64,000 bases of DNA from Hydrogenophaga taeniospiralis CCUG 15921 (GTDB lineage: Bacteria > Pseudomonadota > Gammaproteobacteria > Burkholderiales > Burkholderiaceae_C). The stretch covers positions 124,001 through 188,000 of the forward strand of contig NZ_BCWR01000010.1 in NCBI RefSeq assembly GCF_001592305.1. The letters run 5' to 3'. The notes under the pieces were generated by a model, which saw nothing but the letters and a program-made list of their open reading frames with translations, was not told where the DNA came from and searched no databases. Both the position numbers and the translations under genes were made by a program. Positions 44,114 to 53,377 of this stretch are shown here, one piece after another. Each line of letters opens with the position of its first letter. Within the stretch, counting starts at the first letter, position 1.

Positions 44114-44270
44114 GTCCGCTCTAACCTACGGGCAGGGGCTGCTGATGGCCGGCACCGGCCCCATGTATCCAGCCTTTGCCGGCTACCACCCAACAAACCA
44201 CTCCCGGCAAAAACCCGAACACCCAGGGGCCGTTCCCCGCCCCATGCCTCAGTCGCCCCTTCCTTGGTAA

Positions 44271-44296
44271 TATACGAACCAGCTACAAACCGTATA
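44271..44296. promoter_or_regulatory. Inverted repeat upstream of the ParD-like gene
   Basis: TATACG (44271-44276) and CGTATA (44291-44296) separated by 14 bp, seven bases ahead of the AGGAGG-like site. A likely operator for the ParD-like DNA-binding protein. Confidence 0.5.
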
Positions 44297-44309
44297 CAAG
44301 GAGGCTCGC

Positions 44310-44543
44310 ATGGGCATCATCAAGATTTCAGAGCAGATGCATGAAAACCTGCGTCTGACCAGTGGGGCGCTGAGCCGCTCCATGAACGCGCAGGCCGAAC
44401 ACTGGTTGCGCGTGGGCATGTTGTCGGAGCTGAACCCGACGCTGTGCCACGGCGAGATTTGCCAGCTGTTGATCGACACGGAGCGGCAGGCGCAGCCCAG
44501 TCTCAGGAGCGTGCCGTCCGCCGGCCTGGAGAAAGCGGCATGA
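44310..44543 (+). CDS. ParD-like antitoxin-type protein
   Basis: A 77-residue protein (MGIIKISEQMHENLRLTSGA, then SRSMNAQAEHWLRVGMLSEL) with the start of a ribbon-helix-helix fold, similar to ParD-like (DUF3423) proteins. AAGGAGG precedes the ATG. Its stop overlaps the start of the methionine aminopeptidase gene (ATGA), so the two are translated together. No toxin of the ParE kind is present. Confidence 0.8.
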   Translation: MGIIKISEQMHENLRLTSGALSRSMNAQAEHWLRVGMLSELNPTLCHGEICQLLIDTERQAQPSLRSVPSAGLEKAA

Positions 44544-45382
44544 CGGGCAGCAAGCGGGGGGTGACCATCAAGACGGCGGCCGAGATCGACATGGCCCGGC
44601 GCGCCGGGCAACTGGCCGCCGACGTGTTGCGCATGATCGGCGAACACGTGAAGCCGGGCGTGACCACGGACGAGCTGGACCGGCTGTGCCACGACCACAT
44701 CGTGAACGAGCTGAAGGCGATTCCGGCCAACATCGGTTACCACGGCTACCCGAAGACGATCTGCGCTTCGGTGAACCACGTGATCTGCCACGGCATCCCG
44801 TCGGACAAGAAGCTGAAGGACGGCGACATCGTCAACATCGACGTGGCGCTGATCAAGGACGGCTGGTTTGGCGACACGAGCCGCATGTATTGCGTGGGTG
44901 AGCCGGGCATTCTGGCCAAGCGCCTGGTGCGCACGACCTACGAGGCGATGCGCGCGGGCATCCAGCAGGTGCGCCCGGGCGCGACGCTGGGCGACGTGGG
45001 CCACGCGATCCAGTCGGTGGCGCACGCGGCGGGTTTCAGCGTGGTGCGCGAGTACTGCGGCCACGGCATCGGGCAGATCTACCACGACGAACCGCAGGTC
45101 TTGCACTACGGCCAGCGCCACACGGGCCTGAAGCTGGAGCCGGGCATGGTGTTCACGGTGGAACCCATGATCAACGCGGGCAAGCGCGAGACCAAGGAGC
45201 TGTCGGACGGCTGGACGGTGGTGACGCGCGACCGCTCGCTTTCGGCGCAGTGGGAACACATGGTGGCGGTGACGGACACCGGCTTCGAGATCCTCACGCC
45301 CTGGCCCGATGGCCTGGGCGACTACGCGGCGATCGAGCAGGTCAGCGCCGCACCGGCCGTGGGCGTGTTCGAGCCGGTTTGA
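44540..45382 (+). CDS. map: Type I methionine aminopeptidase, accessory copy
   Basis: A 280-residue dinuclear metal enzyme removing N-terminal Met. Metal ligands are visible in NIDVALIKDGWFGDTSRMY (Asp, Asp), CGHGIGQIYHDEPQ (His), TVEPMIN (Glu) and SAQWEHMVAV (Glu). The substrate His is in NHVICHGIP. The usual betaproteobacterial map sits near rpsB, so this is probably a second copy, coupled to a ParD-like gene. The repeat behind it separates it from slyX. Confidence 0.93.
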   Translation: MTGSKRGVTIKTAAEIDMARRAGQLAADVLRMIGEHVKPGVTTDELDRLCHDHIVNELKAIPANIGYHGYPKTICASVNHVICHGIPSDKKLKDGDIVNIDVALIKDGWFGDTSRMYCVGEPGILAKRLVRTTYEAMRAGIQQVRPGATLGDVGHAIQSVAHAAGFSVVREYCGHGIGQIYHDEPQVLHYGQRHTGLKLEPGMVFTVEPMINAGKRETKELSDGWTVVTRDRSLSAQWEHMVAVTDTGFEILTPWPDGLGDYAAIEQVSAAPAVGVFEPV

Positions 45383-45389
45383 AGAGGCT

Positions 45390-45474
45390 CCTGCAAGCCC
45401 AGGGCACCGCCGGGCCGGCTTTGCCGGACGGCCAGTGCCGCCCCCTGGGGGTAGTGCGAAGCGCTGCGGGGGGT
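45390..45474 (-). repeat. Dispersed intergenic repeat, minus orientation
   Basis: Reverse-complement copy: CCCAGGGCACCGCCGGGCCG, then GGCTTTGCCGG, then CCCCCTGGGGG and a closing GCGGGGGGTC. It abuts the slyX stop, so it also follows a gene end, in the orientation of slyX. Confidence 0.7.
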
Positions 45475-45719
45475 CAATAGTGCGGTGGGAGTTCGTCGCG
45501 CGGGTTGCGAAACCCGGGTGAGCCGCCATCAGCGCCCTGGCGGCGCAGCAGGCTCACTTCGCGCAGCAACAGGTCGATCTGCTCTTGCTGGCGGGCCACC
45601 ACCGCGTTCAGCGTGTCGAGCAGGTCGTCGGCGTAGCTGGCCTTGATTTCCAGTTCGGTAAGGCGGTCTTCCAGGTGCACGGCGGCGGGTGCTGAGGGTG
45701 GGGTCGAAGCGGTGCTCAT
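45474..45719 (-). CDS. slyX: SlyX family protein
   Basis: An 81-residue protein with a heptad coiled coil (HLEDRLTELEIKASYADDLL, then ARQQEQIDLLLREVSLL) and the C-terminal DELPPHY signature of SlyX. The ATG at 45719 (MSTASTPP) is chosen. Function unknown; probably a small oligomer. Confidence 0.88.
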   Translation of the reverse strand: MSTASTPPSAPAAVHLEDRLTELEIKASYADDLLDTLNAVVARQQEQIDLLLREVSLLRRQGADGGSPGFRNPRDELPPHY

Positions 45720-45764
45720 GTGGCTATTGGACACCACGGGACACCACGCCGGCGCGTGACCCGC

Positions 45765-46172
45765 TCACTCCGACTGGTGTTCGAGCGAGGCGGAGTTCAT
45801 GCAGTAGCGCAGGCCGGTGGGCGAGGGGCCGTCGTTGAACACGTGCCCCAGGTGCGCGCCGCACTGGCTGCAGACGGTTTCCACGCGCACCATGCCGTGG
45901 CTGCGGTCGGTGATCTCGGTGATGGCGCCGGGCACGGCCTGCGAAAAGCTGGGCCAGCCGCAGCCGGCGTCGAACTTGGTACTGGCGTCGAACAGGGTGT
46001 TGCCGCAGCAGATGCAGTGGTAGCTGCCGTCGGCCCAGACCTGCTCGTATTTGCCGGTGAACGGGCGCTCGGTGTGGGCGTGGCGGGTCACGTCAAACGC
46101 GCCGGGCTCGGCGCCTTTCTCGGCGAGCAGGGCGCGCCATTCGGCTTCAGTCTTCTGGACGGGGAAGGTCAT
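45765..46172 (-). CDS. msrB: Peptide-methionine (R)-S-oxide reductase
   Basis: A 135-residue enzyme reducing Met-R-sulfoxide in proteins. The zinc cysteines are in CICCGN and [16 protein letters not shown]; the catalytic cysteine is in [17 protein letters not shown] lies before the ATG at 46172. It is 13 bp downstream of selO on the same strand, an operon that joins two redox-stress functions. Confidence 0.95.
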   Translation of the reverse strand: MTFPVQKTEAEWRALLAEKGAEPGAFDVTRHAHTERPFTGKYEQVWADGSYHCICCGNTLFDASTKFDAGCGWPSFSQAVPGAITEITDRSHGMVRVETVCSQCGAHLGHVFNDGPSPTGLRYCMNSASLEHQSE

Positions 46173-46185
46173 GGGGGGAACTCCT

Positions 46186-47727
46186 TCAGGACGAGCAGCT
46201 GATTTCGATGTGGGCCGCCCAGTCGGGCGGGAAGTCGGCCAGGTCTTCGTGGCCGGGCAGGGCGGTGTACGGCTGTTCGAGCGCGGTCTGCAGCCGCCGC
46301 AGGGCCGAGAAATCGCCCTGGCGGGCGTGCTGGATCGCGATCTCGCCCAGGTGGTTGCGCAGCACGGTCTGCGGGTTGGTGGCCAGCATGCGCGCCTGCG
46401 TTTCGGCCGGGTCGAAGCCGGGCTGGCTCTGCAGGCGGCCGCGCCAGTGCAGGGCCCAGGCGTCGAAGGCTTCGCGCTGCAGAAACAGGTCGCGCACCGG
46501 CTCAATCGCCAGGCGCGCGGCGGTCTGGTCGGCCAGGGGCTCGGCAAAGCCGGCCACGGCGTGCGAGAGGCGGCGCCAGAAAATGGTGAAGTCCACCGCG
46601 TCGCGGGCCATGAGCTGCATCAGCTGGTCGACCAGCTCGGCGTCGCCGTCCTGCACGGTGGCCAGGCCCAGCTTGGCGCCCATGCGCTGCTGCAGCGCGG
46701 CGGGAAAGACGGCCTTGTAGGGCTCCAGCGCGTCCAGCGCCTGCTGCTGGTCGTCCATCAGCGGCAGCAGGGCCTGGCCCAGGCAGAACAGGTTCCAGTG
46801 CGCGATGTTGGGCTGGCGGTGGTAGGCGTAGCGCCCGCTGGTGTCGCTGTGGTTGCAGATGTGGGCGGGGTTGAAGGCGTCGAGAAACTGGAACGGGCCG
46901 TAGTCGATGGTCAGGCCCAGCACGCTCATGTTGTCGGTGTTCATCACGCCGTGGCAGAAGCCCACCGCCTGCCACTGCGCCACCATGGCCGCGGTGCGCG
47001 CGCTCACGGCTTCGAGCAGGTTGGCGTAGGGGTTGCCGTCGGCGATGCGGCAGCCGGGGTAGAACTGGTCGATCACGAAGTCGGCCAGTTGCTTGAGCGC
47101 GTCGTGTCGGCCGCTGTGCGAGAAGTGCTCGAAATGCCCGAAGCGGATGAAGCTGGGCGCCACGCGGGTGACCACGGCGGCGGTTTCGATCTCTTCGCGG
47201 CGCACCGGCGCGTCGGACCCTGTGACGCACAGTGCCCGGCTGGTGGGGATGCCCAGGGCGTGCATGGCTTCGCTGCAGAGAAATTCGCGGATGGAGCTGC
47301 GCAGCACGGCGCGGCCGTCGCCCATGCGCGAATACGGCGTGAGCCCGGCGCCCTTGAGTTGAATCTCCTGCGGCCCCTGCTCACTGGGCAATTCGCCGAG
47401 CAGGATGGCCCGCCCGTCGCCCAGTTGCCCGGCCCACTGGCCAAACTGGTGGCCGCTGTACACACTGGCCAGGGGGCGCATGCCGGGCAGCAGGCGGTTG
47501 CCGGTGAAGGCTTGCAGGGCGTCGTCGGATTCCGCCCAGGCCTCGTCCAGGCCGAGCTCGCGCGCCAGCGCCGGGCTGCTGCCCACCAGGTAGGGGGCCG
47601 GCAGCGGCGTGGGGCGCAGTTCGGTGTAAAACGCAGGGCCGAGGCTGGCGAAGCGGTGGCTCCAGCGGCCGGGCGCCAGGCCGGCCACCGTGTCGGCACC
47701 CGTGGGCGCGGAGTGGGGAGGGGTCAT
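46186..47727 (-). CDS. selO: Protein adenylyltransferase SelO
   Basis: A pseudokinase-fold enzyme of about 513 residues that transfers AMP to Ser/Thr/Tyr of redox proteins. Visible features: [43 protein letters not shown] and [13 protein letters not shown] with metal and nucleotide ligands. The protein ends ISCSS; the cysteine corresponds to the selenocysteine of animal SelO. The start is 47727 or the ATG at 47736. It runs with msrB. The gene was formerly called ydiU. Confidence 0.95.
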   Translation of the reverse strand: MTPPHSAPTGADTVAGLAPGRWSHRFASLGPAFYTELRPTPLPAPYLVGSSPALARELGLDEAWAESDDALQAFTGNRLLPGMRPLASVYSGHQFGQWAGQLGDGRAILLGELPSEQGPQEIQLKGAGLTPYSRMGDGRAVLRSSIREFLCSEAMHALGIPTSRALCVTGSDAPVRREEIETAAVVTRVAPSFIRFGHFEHFSHSGRHDALKQLADFVIDQFYPGCRIADGNPYANLLEAVSARTAAMVAQWQAVGFCHGVMNTDNMSVLGLTIDYGPFQFLDAFNPAHICNHSDTSGRYAYHRQPNIAHWNLFCLGQALLPLMDDQQQALDALEPYKAVFPAALQQRMGAKLGLATVQDGDAELVDQLMQLMARDAVDFTIFWRRLSHAVAGFAEPLADQTAARLAIEPVRDLFLQREAFDAWALHWRGRLQSQPGFDPAETQARMLATNPQTVLRNHLGEIAIQHARQGDFSALRRLQTALEQPYTALPGHEDLADFPPDWAAHIEISCSS

Positions 47728-47873
47728 GCGCCGCATTGTCACCGGGATGACTTGCACCCACGCCCGGGCGGGCTATCGGGGGCAACCCGCTGTGAATCGC
47801 GCCACCGACTGCGGCATGATGCGAACGGTTGTTCTATTTCAGTGCAAGTACACCTACACCAAGGAGATTTCCC

Positions 47874-49511
47874 ATGCTGGGACAAATGCAAAGCCAACCG
47901 CTGCTGATCTCGTCGCTCATCACCCACGCCGAGCGCCACCACGCCAGCACCGAGATCGTCTCGCGCCGGGTCGAGGGCGACATCCACCGCAGCAACTGGG
48001 GCCAGATCGCCCGCCGCGCGCGCCAGGTGGCCAACGCGCTGGACGGCCTGCACCTCGCCGCGGGGGACCGCGTGGCTACCTTGGCCTGGAACGGCTACCG
48101 CCACCTGGAGCTGTACTTTGGCGTCAGCGGCACCGGCCGCGTGCTGCACACGCTCAACCCCCGCCTGCACCCCGAGCAACTGGCCTGGATCGTGAACCAC
48201 GCCGACGACCGCGCGGTCTGCTTCGACATGACCTTCCTGCCGCTGGTGCAGGCGGTGGCGGGCAAGTGTCCGGGCGTGAAACACTGGGTGGCGCTGTGCG
48301 ACGCCGACAAGCTGCCGGCCGACAGCGGCCTGCCCGGCCTGGTGAGCTACGAGGCCTGGATCGGCGCGCAGCCCGACACCTACCTCTGGCCCGATCTGGA
48401 CGAAAACAGTGCATCGAGCATGTGCTACACCAGCGGCACCACGGGCAACCCCAAGGCGGCGCTGTATTCGCACCGCTCCACGCTGCTGCACGCGTACGGC
48501 GCGGCGCTGCCCGATGCGCTGGGCTGCTCGGCGCGCGATGCCATCCTGCCGGTGGTGCCGATGTTCCACGTCAACGCCTGGGGCCTGCCGTATTCGGCCG
48601 CGGCCGTGGGCTGCAAGCTGGTGTTTCCCGGCCCGGCGATGGACGGCAAGTCGGTCTACGAACTGATCGAGGCTGAAAAGGTGAGCATGGCCGCGGGCGT
48701 GCCCACGGTCTGGCAGATGCTGCTGGGCCACATGCAGGCCGGCGGGCTGAAGTTCAGCACCCTGAAGCGCACGGTGATCGGCGGCTCGGCCTGCCCACCG
48801 GCCATGATCAACGCCTTCCACGACACCTACGGCGTGGAAGTGCTGCATGCCTGGGGCATGACGGAAATGTCGCCCCTGGGCACGGTCTGCACGCTGAAAA
48901 ACGCGCAGCTCGCGCTGTCGCCCGAAGAGCAGACCAAGGTGCGCCTCAAGCAGGGCCGCGCGGTCTACGGCGTGGACATGAAGATCGTGGACGAATCGGG
49001 CAACGAACTGCCCTGGGACGGCAAGGCCTTTGGCGACCTGCTGGTGCGCGGCCCCTGGATCATTGCCAGCTACTTCAAGGGCGAGGGCGGCGACCCGCTG
49101 CGCTACGACGCGGCGGGCAAGGGCTGGTTCCCCACCGGCGACGTGGCCACCATCGACGCCGACGGCTTCATGCAGATCACCGACCGCAGCAAGGACGTGA
49201 TCAAGTCCGGCGGCGAGTGGATCAGCTCGATCGACGTGGAGAACATTGCCATGGCCCACCCGGCCGTGGCCATGGCCGCCTGCATCGGCATGAAGCACCC
49301 GAAGTGGGACGAGCGCCCCATCGTGGTGGTGGTGAAGAAGCCGGGCGCCGAGCTCACGCGCGAAGAGCTGCTGGCGTTCTACGAAGGCAAGACCGCCAAG
49401 TGGCAGATACCCGACGACGTGGTGTTCGTCGATGCGATCCCGCTGGGCGCCACCGGCAAGATGCAGAAGATGACGCTGCGCCAGCAGCTCAAGGACTACG
49501 TGCTTAAGTGA
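47874..49511 (+). CDS. Acyl-CoA synthetase (long/medium-chain, AMP-forming)
   Basis: A 545-residue ANL-superfamily ligase. Motifs: [18 protein letters not shown] (P-loop), [12 protein letters not shown] (A5), [12 protein letters not shown] (A7/A8) and [15 protein letters not shown] with the catalytic lysine (A10). AAGGAG precedes the ATG at 47874. The stop overlaps the GTG of the next gene (GTGA). It begins a cluster with Liv-type transport, fadB, fadA and AtuA-like genes, so it probably activates the imported acid to its CoA ester. The chain preference cannot be read from sequence. Confidence 0.9.
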   Translation: MLGQMQSQPLLISSLITHAERHHASTEIVSRRVEGDIHRSNWGQIARRARQVANALDGLHLAAGDRVATLAWNGYRHLELYFGVSGTGRVLHTLNPRLHPEQLAWIVNHADDRAVCFDMTFLPLVQAVAGKCPGVKHWVALCDADKLPADSGLPGLVSYEAWIGAQPDTYLWPDLDENSASSMCYTSGTTGNPKAALYSHRSTLLHAYGAALPDALGCSARDAILPVVPMFHVNAWGLPYSAAAVGCKLVFPGPAMDGKSVYELIEAEKVSMAAGVPTVWQMLLGHMQAGGLKFSTLKRTVIGGSACPPAMINAFHDTYGVEVLHAWGMTEMSPLGTVCTLKNAQLALSPEEQTKVRLKQGRAVYGVDMKIVDESGNELPWDGKAFGDLLVRGPWIIASYFKGEGGDPLRYDAAGKGWFPTGDVATIDADGFMQITDRSKDVIKSGGEWISSIDVENIAMAHPAVAMAACIGMKHPKWDERPIVVVVKKPGAELTREELLAFYEGKTAKWQIPDDVVFVDAIPLGATGKMQKMTLRQQLKDYVLK

Positions 49512-50743
49512 AACACCCCCTGCGCCGCGTCGCTCTGGTGGCCGCGCTGGTGTGGCCGCTGACGCTGTGGGCCCAGCAGGGCCAGACCGTGCGTATCGCC
49601 TTCATCGACCCGCTCTCGGGGCCGTCGGGTGACATCGGGCGCAACAGCCTCAAGAGCTGGCAGTTCATGGCCGAGCGCAGGAACGGCGCGGCCAACCCGG
49701 CCGGTGTGCGTTTCGTGGTGGCCGGCTTTGACAACAAGGGCTCGCCGCAGGAAAGCCTCAACGCGCTCAAGGCCGCCATCGACCAGGGCTTTCGCTACAT
49801 CGTGCAGGGCAACGGCTCGGGCGCGGCGGCGGCCATTTCGGACGCGGTGACGCGGCACAACGCGCGCGACCCGGAGCACCCCGTGCTCTACATCAACTAC
49901 GCCGCCATGGACCCGGCGCTGACCGCCGAGAAGTGCAGCTACTGGCACTTCCGCATCGACGCCGACACCGGCATGAAGATGCAGGCCCTCACGCGGTTCA
50001 TGGCCGTGCAGCCCTCGCTGCAAAAGGTCTTTCTGCTGAACCAGAACTACGCCCACGGCCAGCAGGTGTCGCGCTACTTCCGCCAGGCCATGGCGCAGCA
50101 GCGCCCGGACGTGCAGGTGGTGGGCGACGAGCTGCACCCGCCGTTCCAGGGCATCGATTTCACGCCCTTCGTGCAGCGCATCCGCGACTCGGGCGCGCAG
50201 GCGCTGGTCACCGGCAACTGGGGCGCCGACCTGCGCGACATGATCCAGGCGCTGCAGCAGCAGGGCCTGGGCATTCCCCTCTACGCCTACTACCCCGGCC
50301 TCAAGGGCACGCCCACCGCGCTGGCCGAGAGCGGCGTGCGTCTGCCGGTCTACCAGGTGGCCTACAACCACTCCAACCAGGAGGGCCCGATCAGCGAGCT
50401 GGCCACGGCCTTTCGCCAGCGCTACGGGGAGGACCTGACGGTGTACGCCGCCTACGACGGCATCGAGATGCTGGCGCACGCCATGGCCCACGTGCGCTCG
50501 ACCGAGCCCGCCCGCGTGGCCGCCCGGCTCAGCGGTATGATCTTTCGCGGCTTCAGCGGCCCGGTGCAACTGCGCGCGGACGACCACCAGCTGCAAAAGG
50601 GCGTGTACATCTCGCGCTGGCAGAAGGTGGACCCGCGCCACCCGCGCAGCGCTGAAAACACCGGTTACACCTTTGCCCCGGTGCAGTACTTCGACGGGCC
50701 TGGGCTGGCCGGTCCATCGCGCTGCCAGATGGAGCGGCCATGA
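49508..50743 (+). CDS. Liv-type periplasmic binding protein, copy 1
   Basis: A 411-residue branched-chain-amino-acid-type substrate-binding protein (peripla_BP_6). Signal peptide about 22 residues (VAALVWPLTLWAQQ). It starts at GTG overlapping the ligase stop (GTGA). The N-terminal sequence [10 protein letters not shown] coincides with the first bases of the dispersed repeat. Segments KCSYWHFRIDADTGMKMQAL and NQNYAHGQQVSRYFRQAM are shared with copy 2, so the two are paralogues. The partner permeases lie after copy 2. Confidence 0.9.
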   Translation: MKHPLRRVALVAALVWPLTLWAQQGQTVRIAFIDPLSGPSGDIGRNSLKSWQFMAERRNGAANPAGVRFVVAGFDNKGSPQESLNALKAAIDQGFRYIVQGNGSGAAAAISDAVTRHNARDPEHPVLYINYAAMDPALTAEKCSYWHFRIDADTGMKMQALTRFMAVQPSLQKVFLLNQNYAHGQQVSRYFRQAMAQQRPDVQVVGDELHPPFQGIDFTPFVQRIRDSGAQALVTGNWGADLRDMIQALQQQGLGIPLYAYYPGLKGTPTALAESGVRLPVYQVAYNHSNQEGPISELATAFRQRYGEDLTVYAAYDGIEMLAHAMAHVRSTEPARVAARLSGMIFRGFSGPVQLRADDHQLQKGVYISRWQKVDPRHPRSAENTGYTFAPVQYFDGPGLAGPSRCQMERP

Positions 50744-50880
50744 CTTGGAGCCCCCCCGCAGCGCTACGCATGTGCGAGCGCACAGTCACCTGCGCGATAG
50801 GTGCTAGGGGCAATCCCTGAGGGTCGGGAGGGGGCAAAGGCTTACGCTGGCGTTTTCCCCCCTACCCAAGGAGACCACCT
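50744..50880. other. Gap between the two binding-protein genes
   Basis: 137 bp with no gene. It contains a C/G-rich start resembling repeat remnants and AAGGAGA before the next start. No clear terminator was seen. Confidence 0.5.
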
Positions 50881-52107
50881 GTGAAATTCGTTCTCAAATC
50901 CGTCGCCGTTGCTGCCCTGTCGCTGACCCTGGCAAGCGCCTTCGCCCAGAAGGGCGAGACGGTCAAGATCGCGTTGATCGATCCGCAGACCGGCCTGATG
51001 GGCCCGGTGGGCATGAACCAGATGCGCAGCTGGCAGTTCTTCGCCGAGAAGTTCAGCGCCAGCAACCCGGCGGGCGTGAAGTTCGAGATGGTGGCCTTCG
51101 ACAACAAGCTCAGCCCGGCCGAGAGCCTCAACGCCTTCAAGGCCGCGCTGGACCAGGGCGTGCGCTACATCACCCAGGGCAACGGCTCTTCGGTGGCCGG
51201 CGCGCTGATCGATGCGGTCAACAAACACAACGAGCGCAACCCCGGCAAGGAAGTGATCTTCCTGAACTACGCCGCGGTGGACCCCGATTTCACCAACAGC
51301 AAGTGCAGCTACTGGCACTTCCGCTTCGACGCCGACACCTCGATGAAGATGGAGGCCATGACCACCTTCATGAAGGACCAGCCGGATGTGAAGAAGGTCT
51401 ACCTGCTCAACCAGAACTACTCGCACGGCCAGCAGGTGGCGAAGTTCGCCAAGGAAAACCTCAAGCGCAAGCGCCCGGACGTGCAGGTGGTCGGTGAAGA
51501 CCTGCACCCGCTGGCCCAGGTACGCGATTTCGCGCCCTACATCGCCAAGATCAAGGCCTCGGGCGCCGACACCGTGATCACCGGCAACTGGGGCTCCGAC
51601 CTGGCGCTGCTGATCAAGGCGGCCAACGAAGGCGGCTACACCGGCAAGTTCTACACCTACTACACCGGCGTGACCGGCACCCCGACCGCGCTGGGCACCG
51701 GTGGCGAAGGCCGCGTGTTCCAGGTTGCCTACCAGCACTACAACATGGGCGGCCAGATGGGCAAATGGGCCGACGAGTTCAAGGCCAAGGTGAAGGACGA
51801 CATGTACACCGGCGCCATCCCCACGGCGTTCAACGTGCTGAGCGCGGCCATGGCCAAGGCCAAGTCGACCGACCCGGTGAAGGTGGCCGCGGCCATGGAG
51901 GGCATCAAGGTCGGCAACTTCAACGGCGAAGTGGAAATGCGCAAGAACGACCACCAGTTGCAGCAGCCGCTGTACCTCACGGTCTGGCAGAAGGCCGATG
52001 CCAAGTACCCCTACAGCCCGGAAAACACCGGCATGACGCTGGCGCCGGTGAAGGAGTTCCCGTCCTACGTCTCCAGCACGCCGACCAGCTGCAATATGAA
52101 GAGGTGA
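50881..52107 (+). CDS. Liv-type periplasmic binding protein, copy 2
   Basis: A 408-residue paralogue of the previous protein. The signal peptide VAVAALSLTLASAFA-QK is followed by a type I periplasmic binding fold (ETVKIALIDPQTGLMGPVG, QGNGSSVAGALIDAVNKHN). GTG start at 50881 with AAGGAGA seven bases upstream. It precedes livH, separated by a repeat, and is probably the main binding protein of that transporter. The ligand may be a carboxylic acid rather than an amino acid, given the fad and atu genes downstream. Confidence 0.92.
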   Translation: MKFVLKSVAVAALSLTLASAFAQKGETVKIALIDPQTGLMGPVGMNQMRSWQFFAEKFSASNPAGVKFEMVAFDNKLSPAESLNAFKAALDQGVRYITQGNGSSVAGALIDAVNKHNERNPGKEVIFLNYAAVDPDFTNSKCSYWHFRFDADTSMKMEAMTTFMKDQPDVKKVYLLNQNYSHGQQVAKFAKENLKRKRPDVQVVGEDLHPLAQVRDFAPYIAKIKASGADTVITGNWGSDLALLIKAANEGGYTGKFYTYYTGVTGTPTALGTGGEGRVFQVAYQHYNMGGQMGKWADEFKAKVKDDMYTGAIPTAFNVLSAAMAKAKSTDPVKVAAAMEGIKVGNFNGEVEMRKNDHQLQQPLYLTVWQKADAKYPYSPENTGMTLAPVKEFPSYVSSTPTSCNMKR

Positions 52108-52200
52108 CCCCCCCGCGCCGCCTGCGGCGTCACCCCCCAGGGGGCAACGCGAGCGGCCCGGCAAAGCCGGTTCCGCCGCGTTCTGGGTTTCGGGCACTTC
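52108..52200 (+). repeat. Dispersed intergenic repeat behind binding protein 2
   Basis: It begins at the stop codon with ACCCCCCCGCGCCGCCTGCG, then CCCCCCAGGGGG, CCCGGCAAAGCCGGTTCC and TTCTGGG. Same architecture as the others. Confidence 0.75.
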
Positions 52201-52348
52201 GCTCCGGTGATGGGGTTGGACTGCTTCTGCTCGGGGTTGCTTTCTTGACCTCCCGCTGACTCGGTGGGTGCTCCTGACGGGTCATACTCGTCCCCCGCTC
52301 CCACCCGTTTACCTCTCCCTCACGTTCCGCCCTCGAAAGGCAAGCTTC

Positions 52349-53371
52349 ATGGAGTTCTTCATCATCTCCATGCTCAACGGTGTTAGCTACGGCTTGCTGC
52401 TGTTTCTGTTGAGCTCGGGACTGACCCTCATCTTCAGCATGATGGGGGTGCTGAATTTTGCGCATGCCAGCTTCTACATGCTGGGTGCCTACATCGGCTA
52501 TTCGATCGCCCAACTGGTGGGTTTCTGGCCGGGGCTGATCGTGGCGCCGCTGGTGGTGGGCGCTTTGGGCGCGCTGTTCGAGCGGCTCACGCTGCGACGG
52601 GTGCACAAGTTCGGCCATGTGCCCGAGCTGCTGGTGACCTTCGGCCTGTCCTACATCATCCTGGAGCTGGTGCAGCTGATCTGGGGCCGCACGGCGGTGG
52701 AGTTCACGCCGCCCGAGCTGCTGCGTGGCCCGGCCTTCACCCTGGTGCACCACGCCAACGACACGCTGGAATGGTTCTGGGGTTCGGTGGAGGGCGCGGT
52801 CTGCGCGGGCCAGGGCGTGATCTGCTCGCCGTTTCCGGCCACGCGCGCCTTCATGATGCTGGTGGCGCTGCTGATGCTGGTGTCGCTCTGGCTGCTGCTC
52901 ACGCGCACGCGCATCGGCCTGATCATCCAGGCCGCGCTGACCCACCCCGAGATGGTGGAGAGTCTGGGCCACAACGTGCCGCGCGTGCTGATGCTGGTGT
53001 TCGGCGCCGGCACCGGCCTGGCCGGGCTGGCCGGGGTGATCGGTGGCAGCACCTTCGTGACCGAGCCCAACATGGCGGCCACGGTGGGTTCGGTGATCTT
53101 CGTGGTGGTGGTGGTGGGTGGCATGGGCTCGCTCTCGGGCGCCTTCCTGGCCTCGCTGCTCATCGGCGTGATCCAGACCTTCGCCGTTGGGCTCGACCAT
53201 TCGTTTGTCAGCGTGGCGCAGCAGTTCGGCATGGAAGTGAGCGACGCGATGCGCGAGAACTCGGTGCTCAGGCTCACGCTGTCGCAGGTGGCGCCGATCC
53301 TGCCCTACCTGTTCCTGGTGCTGATCCTGATCTTCCGGCCCAAAGGCTTGCTGGGCACGCGCGAAGGCTGA
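52349..53371 (+). CDS. livH: Branched-chain-type ABC permease LivH
   Basis: A 340-residue inner-membrane permease with about eight hydrophobic segments. Typical starts NGVSYGLLLFLLSSGLTLIF and MGVLNFAHASFYMLGAY and the C-terminal FRPKGLLGTRE identify LivH. The ATG at 52349 (MEFFIISML) has GAAAGG upstream; a longer frame from 52268 is less likely. Seven bases before livM. Confidence 0.94.
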   Translation: MEFFIISMLNGVSYGLLLFLLSSGLTLIFSMMGVLNFAHASFYMLGAYIGYSIAQLVGFWPGLIVAPLVVGALGALFERLTLRRVHKFGHVPELLVTFGLSYIILELVQLIWGRTAVEFTPPELLRGPAFTLVHHANDTLEWFWGSVEGAVCAGQGVICSPFPATRAFMMLVALLMLVSLWLLLTRTRIGLIIQAALTHPEMVESLGHNVPRVLMLVFGAGTGLAGLAGVIGGSTFVTEPNMAATVGSVIFVVVVVGGMGSLSGAFLASLLIGVIQTFAVGLDHSFVSVAQQFGMEVSDAMRENSVLRLTLSQVAPILPYLFLVLILIFRPKGLLGTREG

Positions 53372-53377
53372 CCGACC

